Shown: positions 7,474 to 16,067, numbered from the stretch's first letter. The stretch: DNA of 64,000 nt from Mesorhizobium sp. M9A.F.Ca.ET.002.03.1.2 (GCF_003952365.1 NZ_CP034443.1:5573001-5637000), one strand, 5' to 3'. The notes: generated by a model from the letters alone, not told the origin. Numbers and translations are program-made.

Positions 7474-8838
7474 TCATGCCCTCCCGTTTGAGGTCAGTGC
7501 CCGGTGGATCGATTCAGCCGCGTCGCGGCCTTGCGCCACGGCTGAGACGGTGAGGTCGTCGCCACCAAAAATGCAGTCGCCGCCGGCCCAGACATTGGCG
7601 AGCGACGTGCGGCCCTCGGCATCGACCTTGATGCGGCCGCCTTCCAGCTCAAGCAAAGCGCCGCTGCCATTGAGCGCGGCCGGGACAAAACTCTGGCCGA
7701 TCGCCTTGAACACCTGGTCGGCGACAAGCGTCAGCCGCTCGCCGGTGCCGACGAGCTTTTCGTCCTTCAAGGCCGTGTATTCGAGCTCGATGCCCGCGAC
7801 CTTGCCGCCTTCGGCAATGACCCGCTTCGGCTGCAGCCAGTGACGGATGGTGACGCCGTTGGCGGCGGCCAGATCCTGCTCGAATTCGGAGGCGTTCATG
7901 TGCTCCTGGCCGCGCCGGTAGCAGATCGTCACCTCTTCGGCGCCGAGCAGCTTTGACTGCACCGCCGCATCGATCGCCGTCATGCCGCCACCGATGACGA
8001 CGACACGCCGGCCGACCGGCAGGCGCGAGAGATCGCTGGCCTGGCGAAGTTCGGCGATGAACTCCACCGCATTGGTGACGCCTTGCGCTTCCTCGCCGTC
8101 GGCGCGCAGCGCGTTGACGCCGCCAAGCCCCATGCCGAGAAACACCGCATCGTAATTCCTGGTCAGGTCCGCCAGATGGTAGTCGCGGCCGAGCGCCTTG
8201 CCGTTCTGGATATCGATGCCGCCGATGTCAGTGATATAGTCGACCTCGGCTTGGGCGAAATTGTCGATGCTCTTGTAGGCGGCGATGCCGTATTCATTGA
8301 GGCCGCCGGCCTTCGGACGGGCTTCCAGAATGGTCACCTCATGACCGTGACGGGCGAGCCGATGAGCGGCCGCAAGCCCAGCCGGTCCAGCGCCAACCAC
8401 GGCGATCGTCTTGCCGGTCGGCGCGGCGCGCCCGTAGTACTGCTTGTTCTCAGCCATGGCGACGTCGGTGGCATAACGCTGCAAGCGGCCGATCTGCACC
8501 GGCTTGCCTTCAGCCACCTCACGCACGCAGACTTCTTCGCACAGCGTTTCGGTCGGGCAGACGCGGGCGCACATGCCGCCCAGTATGTTCTGATCGAAAA
8601 TCGTCTTGGCCGAGCCGATCGGATTGCCGGTCGAAATCTGGCGTATGAACAGCGGAATGTCGATCGAGGTCGGGCACGCGTTCATGCACGGCGCATCATA
8701 GCAGAAATAGCAGCGGTCGGACTCGACCAGCGCCTCGTGGTGATCGAGCGGCGGATGCAGGTCGGCAAAATTATCCGCATATTGTTCGGGCGAAAGCCGG
8801 CCGCCGGCAATACCCTGCTTGAAATGACCAGTCGCCAT
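7474..8838 (-). CDS. preT: NAD-dependent dihydropyrimidine dehydrogenase subunit PreT
   Basis: 454-residue flavoprotein that takes electrons from NADH and passes them to PreA. The N-terminal part has the cysteine-rich Fe-S motifs seen in glutamate synthase small subunits (CYFCYDAPCMNACPT and CARVCPTETLCEEVCVR). Next come the FAD loop GAGPAGLAAAHRLA and the NAD loop VIGGGMTAIDAA, with a C-terminal ANVWAGGDC stretch. The ATG at 8838 has an AGGGGAAG ribosome site. It is first in the preT-preA operon and a RutR-like site lies 51-66 bp upstream. The dihydropyrimidinase gene that often follows preA is not here. Confidence 0.92.
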   Translation of the reverse strand: MATGHFKQGIAGGRLSPEQYADNFADLHPPLDHHEALVESDRCYFCYDAPCMNACPTSIDIPLFIRQISTGNPIGSAKTIFDQNILGGMCARVCPTETLCEEVCVREVAEGKPVQIGRLQRYATDVAMAENKQYYGRAAPTGKTIAVVGAGPAGLAAAHRLARHGHEVTILEARPKAGGLNEYGIAAYKSIDNFAQAEVDYITDIGGIDIQNGKALGRDYHLADLTRNYDAVFLGMGLGGVNALRADGEEAQGVTNAVEFIAELRQASDLSRLPVGRRVVVIGGGMTAIDAAVQSKLLGAEEVTICYRRGQEHMNASEFEQDLAAANGVTIRHWLQPKRVIAEGGKVAGIELEYTALKDEKLVGTGERLTLVADQVFKAIGQSFVPAALNGSGALLELEGGRIKVDAEGRTSLANVWAGGDCIFGGDDLTVSAVAQGRDAAESIHRALTSNGRA

Positions 8839-8888
8839 TCCGCTTCCCCTTTGTTTTCGTTTTGGCGAAGGCTAGCACGTTTTGTTTT

Positions 8889-8904
8889 TTTATCAATTGG
8901 TCAA
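8889..8904. promoter_or_regulatory. RutR-like operator upstream of preT
   Basis: TTTATCAATTGGTCAA matches TTGACCAnnTGGTCAA at 12 of 14 defined positions, with a perfect right half. It lies 51-66 bp upstream of the preT start, a usual repressor position. Together with the site at 2532 it predicts a local RutR regulon. Confidence 0.65.
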
Positions 8905-9072
8905 TTTTCAGCGCAACTCGCTGAAATATCGGGATAAAAACTTGATACATACACTCATGTTATTGGATGCTTGCGCTGCAAACTTTTGGCTCGGCTGTCG
9001 GATTTTCGTCGCGAAGATCGTCCTAGAATGGACCACGCATGATCGATGACTGGAAACCCAAGGAGCACGACA

Positions 9073-9852
9073 ATGCCAAAGTCCCCGATGCCCTTTTTCT
9101 TCTGGTACGAACTGATGACCACCGATCTCGATGCCGCCGAAGCGTTCTACACTGACGTGGTCGGCTGGAAGGCGCAGCCTTTCGACATGGCACCCGGCAT
9201 GCCGCGCTACATAGTCATGAATGTCGGCGAGCGCGGCGTCGGCGGGCTGATGACGCAGCCAGAAGAAGTACGCAAGATGGGTATGCCGCCGGCCTGGGTC
9301 GGTTATATCCACACGAAAGACGTCGATGCCTCGACAAAATCGTTGAAGGAAGCCGGCGGTACGGTTCACCGCGAACCCGACGACATTCCCGGCGTCGGCC
9401 GCTTCGCCGTCGTCGCCGATCCGCAAGGCGCGGTGTTCAATTTCCTGCAGCCCGACGGCCCGGACCAACCTGCCCTGCCAGCCACTACTCCTGGCAATAT
9501 CGGCTGGCATGAGCTCTATACAACAGACTGGAAGGCGGCCCTCGATTTCTACTCCGACCAGTTCGGCTGGGAAAAGGGCGATGCCATGGATATGGGGCCG
9601 ATGGGCATCTACCAGCTCTTTACCGCCGGCGGCGAACCTATTGGCGGCATGATGAACAAGCCCGAGCAGATCCCGGTCCCGGTCTGGCAGTTCTATTTCA
9701 ATGTTCCTGCCATCGACGCCGCGGCCAAGCGCGTGACCGACAATGGCGGTCAGATCCTGATGGGCCCGATGGAGGTTCCGGGTGGAAGCTGGATCGTGAT
9801 GTGCACAGATCCGCAAGGCGCCCATTTCGCGCTGACGGCGCCGGTGCGGTAA
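9073..9852 (+). CDS. Two-domain VOC-family (glyoxalase/bleomycin-resistance fold) protein
   Basis: 259-residue protein made of two tandem VOC modules. The first (about 1-125) begins MPFFFWYELMTTDLDAAEAFY and ends with DPQGAVFNFLQP. The second (about 135-255) has GWHELYTTDWKAALDFYSDQFGW and ends DPQGAHFALTAP. VOC proteins bind a divalent metal and act as lyases, dioxygenases or binding proteins; this PEGA/CFP-30B-like subgroup is mostly uncharacterised, so no reaction is claimed. The ATG at 9073 follows AAGGAG by 7 bases. It stands alone and converges on the secreted unknown at 9998. Confidence 0.85.
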   Translation: MPKSPMPFFFWYELMTTDLDAAEAFYTDVVGWKAQPFDMAPGMPRYIVMNVGERGVGGLMTQPEEVRKMGMPPAWVGYIHTKDVDASTKSLKEAGGTVHREPDDIPGVGRFAVVADPQGAVFNFLQPDGPDQPALPATTPGNIGWHELYTTDWKAALDFYSDQFGWEKGDAMDMGPMGIYQLFTAGGEPIGGMMNKPEQIPVPVWQFYFNVPAIDAAAKRVTDNGGQILMGPMEVPGGSWIVMCTDPQGAHFALTAPVR

Positions 9853-9926
9853 CAAACATCGCGTCGCCATCGGCGAAGCCGGTGGCAACAGCCGATCTCT
9901 CCCCTCGTGGGAAGATGTCCGGTCCA

Positions 9927-9949
9927 TCCTCCGCAACTGCTGCGGAGGA
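9927..9949. other. Hairpin between convergent genes
   Basis: Perfect 9-bp stem TCCTCCGCA / TGCGGAGGA with a 5-base loop, between the ends of the VOC gene and the convergent secreted-protein gene. It is a possible bidirectional terminator, but there is no T-run on either side. Confidence 0.4.
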
Positions 9950-9997
9950 CGGGCAGTACAGAGAGGGCCTGTCCTTCCGACCTCATACTCTTGGGAG

Positions 9998-10486
9998 TTA
10001 TTCCGGCGTCAGCACCGCCACTTTGAGGTCAGCCTTCTTCGCGCCGCTGAGCTGAACGGTGGCCGGACCGGCGGATAGCTTGAAACGCACGCTTTTGCGA
10101 ATGCCCGGGCAGGTCTTCACGCCGCTGAAACCCGCCGACTTCACGGCATGGCCGTCCTGCACGACATCGATCCAGGCCTCATCAGACAGGCTAAACTGGA
10201 GTTCGCCTTCAGGTGGTACGGTCACGCTTGCCGTCGCGCCGAATGTGCCGGCTGCCGGTGCATGTTCCGGCGGCACTTCAAAGCTGACCGTGTCGATCGC
10301 TGCGAGCGTGAAATCCATCGCTTGCCCGACCGTCAGGGCGGTGCCCGGCTGCGCGGCGGGCGCCGTCGCAAACAGGGCCTGCTCGCGTGTCACCGGCCAT
10401 TTGAAGGTATCACAGCCGGCGTCGCCGGCCATGGCGACGCTCGTGCCTGTAAGGATTGCGAATAGGCTGACGACGACTTTTTTCAT
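9998..10486 (-). CDS. Secreted protein of unknown function
   Basis: 162 residues. The N-terminus MKKVVVSLFAILTGTSVAMAGD is a standard Sec signal peptide with AMA cleavage, so the product is probably periplasmic. The mature part has two cysteines (in GCDTFKW and KTCPGIRK) and a C-terminal all-beta segment (SVRFKLSAGPATVQLSG) reminiscent of pre-peptidase-like or homopolymer-binding modules. I do not recognise a named family. An upstream in-frame ATG at 10504 exists, but MKK gives a normal signal peptide. It is an isolated gene. Confidence 0.65.
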   Translation of the reverse strand: MKKVVVSLFAILTGTSVAMAGDAGCDTFKWPVTREQALFATAPAAQPGTALTVGQAMDFTLAAIDTVSFEVPPEHAPAAGTFGATASVTVPPEGELQFSLSDEAWIDVVQDGHAVKSAGFSGVKTCPGIRKSVRFKLSAGPATVQLSGAKKADLKVAVLTPE

Positions 10487-10608
10487 GGCAAAGGTAACCC
10501 GCATGGTTTGGAACTACACATCAATACAACCACAGAGATACGAATGCAACTATAGCGAGAAAAAATATGAGGTGAAACTATTTCCAATCACCGATAGTTG
10601 ATGGCAGG

Positions 10609-10652
10609 CCATGGGAAGTGAGTGGTCCATGGCTTGGCCATAATTTATGGCC
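10609..10652. promoter_or_regulatory. Nested inverted repeats upstream of the doxX-like gene
   Basis: GCCATGG (10609-10615) pairs with CCATGGC (10627-10633), and GGCCATAATTTATGGCC (10636-10652) is a perfect 17-bp palindrome. They end about 30 bp before the doxX-like start and could be operator sites or leader RNA hairpins. Confidence 0.4.
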
Positions 10653-10680
10653 GGTCCCGAGGGGTGAAATGGAGCTTTCG

Positions 10681-11028
10681 ATGAAGTTTTTTGACGGCCT
10701 CGCCAAATATCAGTGGCAGGCTCTGGCTGTGCTTCGCATCATGACGGCGCTGCAGTTTATGGAGCACGGCACCCAGAAACTGTTCAATTTTCCCGTCAGC
10801 GACCAAGCCGGCGCCCTGAACGGCCTGTCGCTGACCGCGGGCATCCTCGAATTCGCCGGCGGCATCCTGCTGGTGTTGGCGATCGCCTATTTCATGGCGC
10901 ACATGCCGCAGGGCTTCTTTCCGGTCAACAATGGCGGCGATTCGGCGATCTCCTTCTGCTTCATCTTCCTCTATCTGGTGTTCGCCGGTCCCGGCGCTTT
11001 TGCACTGGACAACCGCCGCAGCGCTTGA
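10681..11028 (+). CDS. DoxX-family membrane protein with an internal deletion
   Basis: 115 residues, short for this family (usually 130-140). It starts MKFFDGLAKYQWQALAVLRI, keeps LQFMEHGTQKLF and LEFAGGILLVL, then jumps straight to AIAYFMAHMPQGFFPVNNGG. Homologues normally have about 15 more residues here (GLFTRPVAF... leading into the AYFMAH helix), so part of a transmembrane helix seems lost in frame. DoxX proteins are small four-helix inner-membrane proteins linked to redox or thiol stress. The ATG at 10681 follows GGAG by 6 bases; a further ATG upstream lacks a good site. Function after the deletion is uncertain. Confidence 0.7.
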   Translation: MKFFDGLAKYQWQALAVLRIMTALQFMEHGTQKLFNFPVSDQAGALNGLSLTAGILEFAGGILLVLAIAYFMAHMPQGFFPVNNGGDSAISFCFIFLYLVFAGPGAFALDNRRSA

Positions 11029-11048
11029 GTCACCGACGAGCGGCGCCT

Positions 11049-13490
11049 TCACCCCCGCATCCGCGCGAGATTCGCGTCGAACAGCGGCGACGGCTGCACG
11101 CGCGCGGGGTAGCGTTTGCCCAGCAGCTCGATCTCAAAACCGTCGGCCTCGTCGGCGATTTCCTTCGGCACATAGCCCATGGCGACGGATGTCTTCGAAT
11201 GATGCGCGTAGCCGCCTGACGTGACCCAGCCGCGCACGGCGCCATCGAACCAGATCGGCTCGTCGCCGATGACGTCGGCGTCCGCCGCATCGACGACAAA
11301 GGCGCGCAGCCGCAGCTTGCCGCCTTGCTGGCGCTCAGTGAGCGCCGCCTGCTTGCCGATGAAATCGGCCTCCTTGCCATAGGCGACGAAACGGTCGAGC
11401 CCGGCCTCCAGCGGCCCATAGATCGGCCGGTATTCGCGCGCCCATGAGCCGTAATTTTTCTCCAGTCGAAGCGCGTTGAGCGCGCGCGAGCCGAACAGGC
11501 CGATGCCGAATTCTTCGCCCGCCGCCATCAGGGTCTGGTACGCGGCACGCTGATATTCCGGCGCGACCCAGATCTCGTAGCCGAGATCGCCGGTGTAGCT
11601 GACGCGGCCGACCAGGCACGGCGCCATGCCGATATCCATCTTGCGGACGGCCATGAACGGAACCGCCGCATTCGACACATCCGCCCGCGTAACCTTTGCC
11701 AGCACGTCCCGCGCATTCGGTCCGGCGATCGACAGGCCCGTCAGCTTCGTCCCCAGCGCCTCGATACGGACCGAACCGTCCTGCGGCAGATGCGCCTCGA
11801 ACCAGCGCATGTGATACTGCTCGGCAATGCCGGAGCCAGCGAGAAACCAGCCGTCCCCGTTGGAATTGGGACTGCCGAGATTGGCCAGGGAGAAATCGCC
11901 GATCAGCTTGCCATCCTCCTTCAGCATCGGCGCCAGCGTCATGCGGCCGGGTTTTGGCAGCTTGCAGGCAAGCAGGCGGTCGAGCCAGGCCGCCGCGCCC
12001 CCGCCCGTCACCCTGTATTTGGCGAAGCTCGAAATTTCCGACAGGCCGACGCCACCGCGAACCGTCTTCACCTCGTTCGCGACATGCTCGAAATCGCTCG
12101 ATCGCCGCCACGAGAACTCGTCCATGACGCCCTCCGGCGCGTACCACAGCGGCACTTCCAGCCCATAGGCCACACCCCATTGCGCGCCCTTGGCCGACAG
12201 AAGATCGTAGACCGGCGTGGTCTTGAGCGGCCGCCCGGCAGGCAGCTCCTCATTGGGGAAGCGGATGGAAAAACGCCGCGAATAATTCTCGCGCACCTTG
12301 GCGTTGGTATAGGCCATCGTCGCCCAGTCGCCATAGCGCGAGACATCCATCGCCCAGATGTCGGCACCGGGATCGCCCTCGATCATCCAGTTCGACAGCG
12401 CCAGACCGACGCCGCCACCCTGTGAAAAGCCGGCCATGACGCCGCAGGCGACCCAGAAGCCTGGCACGCCGCGCACCGGCCCGACCAGCGGGTTGCCGTC
12501 CGGCGCGAAGGTGAAGGGGCCGTTGATGATCTGCTTGATGCCGGTATTCTGGAAGGCCGGGAAATGCCTGAAGCCGACCTCCAGCGATGGCGCGATGCGA
12601 TCGATGTCGGGCTCCAGCAGTTCATGGCCGAAATTCCACGGCGTGGAAAATTCCGACCATGGCTTGTTGGCCTTCTCATAGGTGCCCATCAGCATGCCGC
12701 CCCGTTCCTGGCGCAGATAGAGCTCACCGTCGAAATCGACCGCGTGGATGATCTCCGTGCCGGTCTTCTGGTTCCAGGCGGCGACCTCCGGCATGTCCTC
12801 GGTAATCAGGTACATGTGCTCCATCGCCAGCACCGGCAGCTCCAGCCCGACCATGCGGCCGACCTCGCGTGCCCACAGGCCGCCGGCGTTGACGACATGC
12901 TCGGCCACCACCTCGCCCTTGTTGGTGAGGACGCGCCACAGCCCGTCGGGACGGCGAACGATATCCTCGACCTTGGTGAAGCGTTCGACCTCGGCGCCAA
13001 GTTTTCTGGCCGCCTTGGCATAGGCGTGAGTGACGCCCGATGGATCGAGATGGCCGTCCTCCTTGTTACGAACGGCGCCGACGAACTGCTTGGGGTCGAG
13101 CAGCGGCATCAGCCCGGCCGCCTCATCAGGTGAAATCTCTTCAAGATCGATGCCGAGATAGCGACCCTTGGCGACGACGCTGCGCAGCCAGTCGAGCCGC
13201 GCCTCGGTCGCCGCCAGAAGCACGCCGCCGGTCAGATGCACGCCGGTCGCCTGGCCGGACAGCTCCTCGATCTCCTTGTAGAGCGAGATCGTGTATTTCT
13301 GCAGCTTGGCGACGTTGGGATCGCCATTGATCGTGTGCATGCCGCCGGCCGCGTGCCAGGTCGAGCCGGAGGTCAGTTCGTCGCGCTCCAGGAGCACGAT
13401 GTCGGTCCAGCCGTGACGGGCCAGATGGAACAGCACGGAACACCCGACGACGCCTCCGCCAATGACCACGACCTTTGCATGCGATTTCAT
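11049..13490 (-). CDS. Dimethylglycine/sarcosine dehydrogenase-like flavoprotein with GcvT domain
   Basis: 813-residue fusion. Residues 1 to about 380 are a DAO-type FAD oxidoreductase: VVVIGGGVVGCSVLFHLARHG at the start and GSTWHAAGG, whose His matches the residue that binds FAD covalently in dimethylglycine dehydrogenase. The rest is the FAO-M linker plus a GcvT aminomethyltransferase domain (LGYEIWVAPEYQ, FGSRALNALRLEKNYGSWAREY). Such enzymes oxidatively demethylate N-methyl amines and pass the one-carbon unit to tetrahydrofolate. It lies about 220 bp downstream of, and on the same strand as, an MttB-family gene, which suggests joint use of a methylated amine. The exact substrate is unknown. 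Confidence 0.85.
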   Translation of the reverse strand: MKSHAKVVVIGGGVVGCSVLFHLARHGWTDIVLLERDELTSGSTWHAAGGMHTINGDPNVAKLQKYTISLYKEIEELSGQATGVHLTGGVLLAATEARLDWLRSVVAKGRYLGIDLEEISPDEAAGLMPLLDPKQFVGAVRNKEDGHLDPSGVTHAYAKAARKLGAEVERFTKVEDIVRRPDGLWRVLTNKGEVVAEHVVNAGGLWAREVGRMVGLELPVLAMEHMYLITEDMPEVAAWNQKTGTEIIHAVDFDGELYLRQERGGMLMGTYEKANKPWSEFSTPWNFGHELLEPDIDRIAPSLEVGFRHFPAFQNTGIKQIINGPFTFAPDGNPLVGPVRGVPGFWVACGVMAGFSQGGGVGLALSNWMIEGDPGADIWAMDVSRYGDWATMAYTNAKVRENYSRRFSIRFPNEELPAGRPLKTTPVYDLLSAKGAQWGVAYGLEVPLWYAPEGVMDEFSWRRSSDFEHVANEVKTVRGGVGLSEISSFAKYRVTGGGAAAWLDRLLACKLPKPGRMTLAPMLKEDGKLIGDFSLANLGSPNSNGDGWFLAGSGIAEQYHMRWFEAHLPQDGSVRIEALGTKLTGLSIAGPNARDVLAKVTRADVSNAAVPFMAVRKMDIGMAPCLVGRVSYTGDLGYEIWVAPEYQRAAYQTLMAAGEEFGIGLFGSRALNALRLEKNYGSWAREYRPIYGPLEAGLDRFVAYGKEADFIGKQAALTERQQGGKLRLRAFVVDAADADVIGDEPIWFDGAVRGWVTSGGYAHHSKTSVAMGYVPKEIADEADGFEIELLGKRYPARVQPSPLFDANLARMRG

Positions 13491-13576
13491 GGGTTTTCTC
13501 GTTATTTCAGGGAGTTGGAGGAGAGAAGTGAATCGAGACGAGGAGATTCTGGTCTACAGTTGCGAGGCCGGCGCCG

Positions 13577-13690
13577 CCCCTCACCCTTACCCTCTCCCCG
13601 TGAAAACGGGGAGAGGGGGTCGCCAGCGCTGGAGCTCGTCCCTTCTCCCCGTCCTTCACGGGGAGAAGGTGCCGGCAGGCGGATGAGGAG
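13577..13690. repeat. Two-hairpin intergenic repeat (RIME-like), copy 1
   Basis: About 114 bp between the flavoprotein and MttB-family genes. It contains two strong hairpins, CTCTCCCCGT/ACGGGGAGAG and CTTCTCCCCGT/ACGGGGAGAAG, with near-complementary ends (CCCCTCACCC at left, GGCAGGCGGATGAGG at right). It shares its parts with copies at 36409-36581 and 52381-52453. Its two-palindrome layout resembles the rhizobial RIME intergenic elements; family identity is not proven. Confidence 0.75.
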
Positions 13691-13712
13691 CGGCGCCGAC
13701 CATCAAAAACTA

Positions 13713-15260
13713 TCACGGCTCGCCCGCCCCGATCGCTTCCTTGCGCTTGGCCACATATGCCTCCAGCGCTTCGCGCACGGCAATATCCATCGCCGGCTCG
13801 ACATGATCTTCCAGCGCCTTCTTCCACAGCCGCGTCGCGCGCGCCGTGGTGTCGAGCCCGCCGGCCTCCTGCCAGGCCTCGTAGTTCTGCCAGTTGGAAA
13901 GCATCGGCTGGTAGAAGGCGGTGGCATAGCGCTCCAGCGTATGCGGCTCGCCGAAGAAATGGCCGCCGGTCGGCACCGCACCCAGCGCCTCGACGGCGAG
14001 CTCGGCCTCGTTGACCTCGATGGGGCGCAAAAACTCCATCATGTGCTGGATCATCTCGACGTCGATGATGAGCTTTTCGAACGACGCGGTCAGCCCGCCT
14101 TCCTGCCAGCCGGCGGCGTGGTAGACGAGATTGCCGTGGCCGAGCACCGCGCCCCACAGTGCCATCAGCGTCTCATAGGCGCCCTGCGCGTCGGCGGCGT
14201 TGGAGGCCGAGCCCGGCGTCGTCCGGTAGGGCAGCCCATAGCGCCGTGCCAACTGCCCCGAGGCAATGTTGGCCTTGGTGTTCTCCGGCGTGCCGAAGGC
14301 CGGTGCGCCGGACTTCATGTCGACATTGGAGGTGAAGGCGCCATACATGACTGGGGCGCCAGGGCGGACAAGCTGCGTCAAGACCACGCCGAACAGCGCC
14401 TCGGCGTTCTGTTGGGCAAGCGCGCCGGCAAGCGTAACCGGGCTCATCGCCCCCATCAGGGTGAACGGCGTCACCGCGACCGATTGGCCGAACTCGGCCA
14501 TGGTCATCAGCCCTTCGGCCATCATCTCGTCGAAGCGGCGCGGCGAGTTGACCGAGATGATGGTGGTGACGCCGGGATCGTCACGCATCTGGTCGGGCGT
14601 CAGCCCTCGCGAAATCGCCATCATTTCGATGCCGTCGAGCGCCCTGCCCCGGCCGATCGCCGAGACGTGAAAGCTCTTGTCGGTCAGCGTCAGATTGGCG
14701 AAATAGGTGTCGAGGTGGCGTGAATTGGCCGGCAGTTCCACCGGCGCGCAGACCTGGTTGCCGAGCATATGGATGCAGTTGAAATGCTGCGCCAGCCGCG
14801 TGAGATCGCAATAGTCGCGCAGGTTTCCGGCGCGGCGGCCGCGTTCCATGTCGTGCACATTGGGCGGCCCGGCGACCAGGGTGAAGTTGATGATGTTGCC
14901 GCCGAGATGGATGATATGGGCCGGGTTGCGGGGCATAAGCCGGTAGCTCGACCGCGTCGTCTTCAGTGCTTCGTCGATCATGCCCCGGTCGACACGGACG
15001 GTCATCGACGCATGATCGACCTTGGCCCCGGCCTTCTCGAACAGCGAAAGCGCCCGCGGGCTCATCACCTCGATGCCGAAATTTTCCAGAATGTGCATCG
15101 AGGCTTCGTGGATCGCCTCGATCTGGTCGGTCGAGAGCATCGCCATTGGCGGATAGGGATTGGTGACGCGGCGCAACGGCAGTTGCGGGATGGCGGCGGG
15201 TCCCCTGTTGCTGGTTCGCTCGGCTCCGCGCTTGCGTCTTGGTTCGGTCATGCGCCGCAT
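13713..15260 (-). CDS. MttB-family (trimethylamine/betaine methyltransferase-like) protein, non-pyrrolysine
   Basis: 515-residue member of the MttB superfamily. Methanogen MttB uses an amber-encoded pyrrolysine; here the frame is open throughout with no in-frame amber, so it belongs to the non-pyrrolysine branch that includes glycine betaine methyltransferase MtgB. Recognisable stretches are GAPVMYGAFTSNVDMKSGAP, FGTPENTKANIASGQLARRY, GSASNAADAQGAYET and a GGLTASFEKLIID region. It should move a methyl group from a quaternary amine or related substrate to a corrinoid protein or another acceptor, but no corrinoid-protein gene is near. It probably feeds the demethylating flavoprotein downstream. 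The start is uncertain: ATG at 15260 or 15251. Confidence 0.85.
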   Translation of the reverse strand: MRRMTEPRRKRGAERTSNRGPAAIPQLPLRRVTNPYPPMAMLSTDQIEAIHEASMHILENFGIEVMSPRALSLFEKAGAKVDHASMTVRVDRGMIDEALKTTRSSYRLMPRNPAHIIHLGGNIINFTLVAGPPNVHDMERGRRAGNLRDYCDLTRLAQHFNCIHMLGNQVCAPVELPANSRHLDTYFANLTLTDKSFHVSAIGRGRALDGIEMMAISRGLTPDQMRDDPGVTTIISVNSPRRFDEMMAEGLMTMAEFGQSVAVTPFTLMGAMSPVTLAGALAQQNAEALFGVVLTQLVRPGAPVMYGAFTSNVDMKSGAPAFGTPENTKANIASGQLARRYGLPYRTTPGSASNAADAQGAYETLMALWGAVLGHGNLVYHAAGWQEGGLTASFEKLIIDVEMIQHMMEFLRPIEVNEAELAVEALGAVPTGGHFFGEPHTLERYATAFYQPMLSNWQNYEAWQEAGGLDTTARATRLWKKALEDHVEPAMDIAVREALEAYVAKRKEAIGAGEP

Positions 15261-15463
15261 CAAAGCCCTGGCGCGATCACCAAGCTGTCAGAAATCCGCC
15301 ACCTGCGGGCGCGATTTTAGCCAAGGCGGCATATCTGCAATTTCAGTAAAGCAGAAGCGACGGATAAGGTCGAAATATCGATACTCGATGTGCCCGACTG
15401 GACCATGAGCCGTTAAGAACCACCGCAAGATTCCTTTTATGTTTTCGGCCTAATCCTCTTCCG

Positions 15464-16054
15464 ATGGGTAGGTCGAGTTTTAGTAAAATTGTAGCTGTTA
15501 GCGTGCTGCTGGCGCTGTCGGCCTGCGCGACGCCGCCGAGCCATATCAACGATGTCTGCGCCGTATTCGACCAGAATGACGGCTGGTTCGACAACTGGCA
15601 GGCGGCTGCCGAGCGCACCGAGCAGAAATACGGCGTGCCGGTCCCCGTGCTGATGGCGACGGTGCGCAAGGAATCCGGCTTCAAGAGCAACGCCAGGCCG
15701 CCGCGCACCAAGCTTCTGGGTTTCATTCCCTGGAAACGTGTCTCCAGCGCCACCGGCTTCTCGCAGGCGCTCGACGGCACCTGGGCGCAATATCAAAGCG
15801 AGACGGGCAGTTGGGCGGCGCGCCGCACCAGCTTTGCCGATGCCGTCGATTTCGTCGGCTGGTATCATTCCAGGAGCGCCGACATGCTCGGCGTTGCCCG
15901 CAACGACAGCTACAATCTCTATCTTGCCTATTATCTCGGCTGGACCGCCTACAAGCGCGGCGAACGGGGTGATGCCGGCGTGCAGCGCTATGCGCGGGCC
16001 ACCGAGCAGATGGCTCGGGACTACGCCACGCAGCTACGCCAGTGCGCGCCTTGA
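15464..16054 (+). CDS. Lytic-transglycosylase-like (SLT/lysozyme-fold) lipoprotein
   Basis: 196 residues. The N-terminus MGRSSFSKIVAVSVLLALSACA is a lipoprotein signal with lipobox LSAC, so the protein is probably membrane-anchored and periplasmic. Residues about 60-150 hold the SLT-like core: VPVLMATVRKESGF with the likely catalytic Glu, then GFSQALDGTWAQY and YNLYLAYYLGW. The family cuts or binds peptidoglycan glycan strands. The RPPRTKLLGFIPWKR insert and short size match a rhizobial subgroup of unknown precise role. It ends 13 bp from the convergent ABC ATPase gene. Confidence 0.8.
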   Translation: MGRSSFSKIVAVSVLLALSACATPPSHINDVCAVFDQNDGWFDNWQAAAERTEQKYGVPVPVLMATVRKESGFKSNARPPRTKLLGFIPWKRVSSATGFSQALDGTWAQYQSETGSWAARRTSFADAVDFVGWYHSRSADMLGVARNDSYNLYLAYYLGWTAYKRGERGDAGVQRYARATEQMARDYATQLRQCAP

Positions 16055-16067
16055 GGGCACCACGCAT

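Noticed and set aside
13713..15260. Pyrrolysine (in-frame amber) in the MttB homologue
   Set aside because: The frame has no internal stop of any kind, and there are no pyrrolysine biosynthesis genes nearby.
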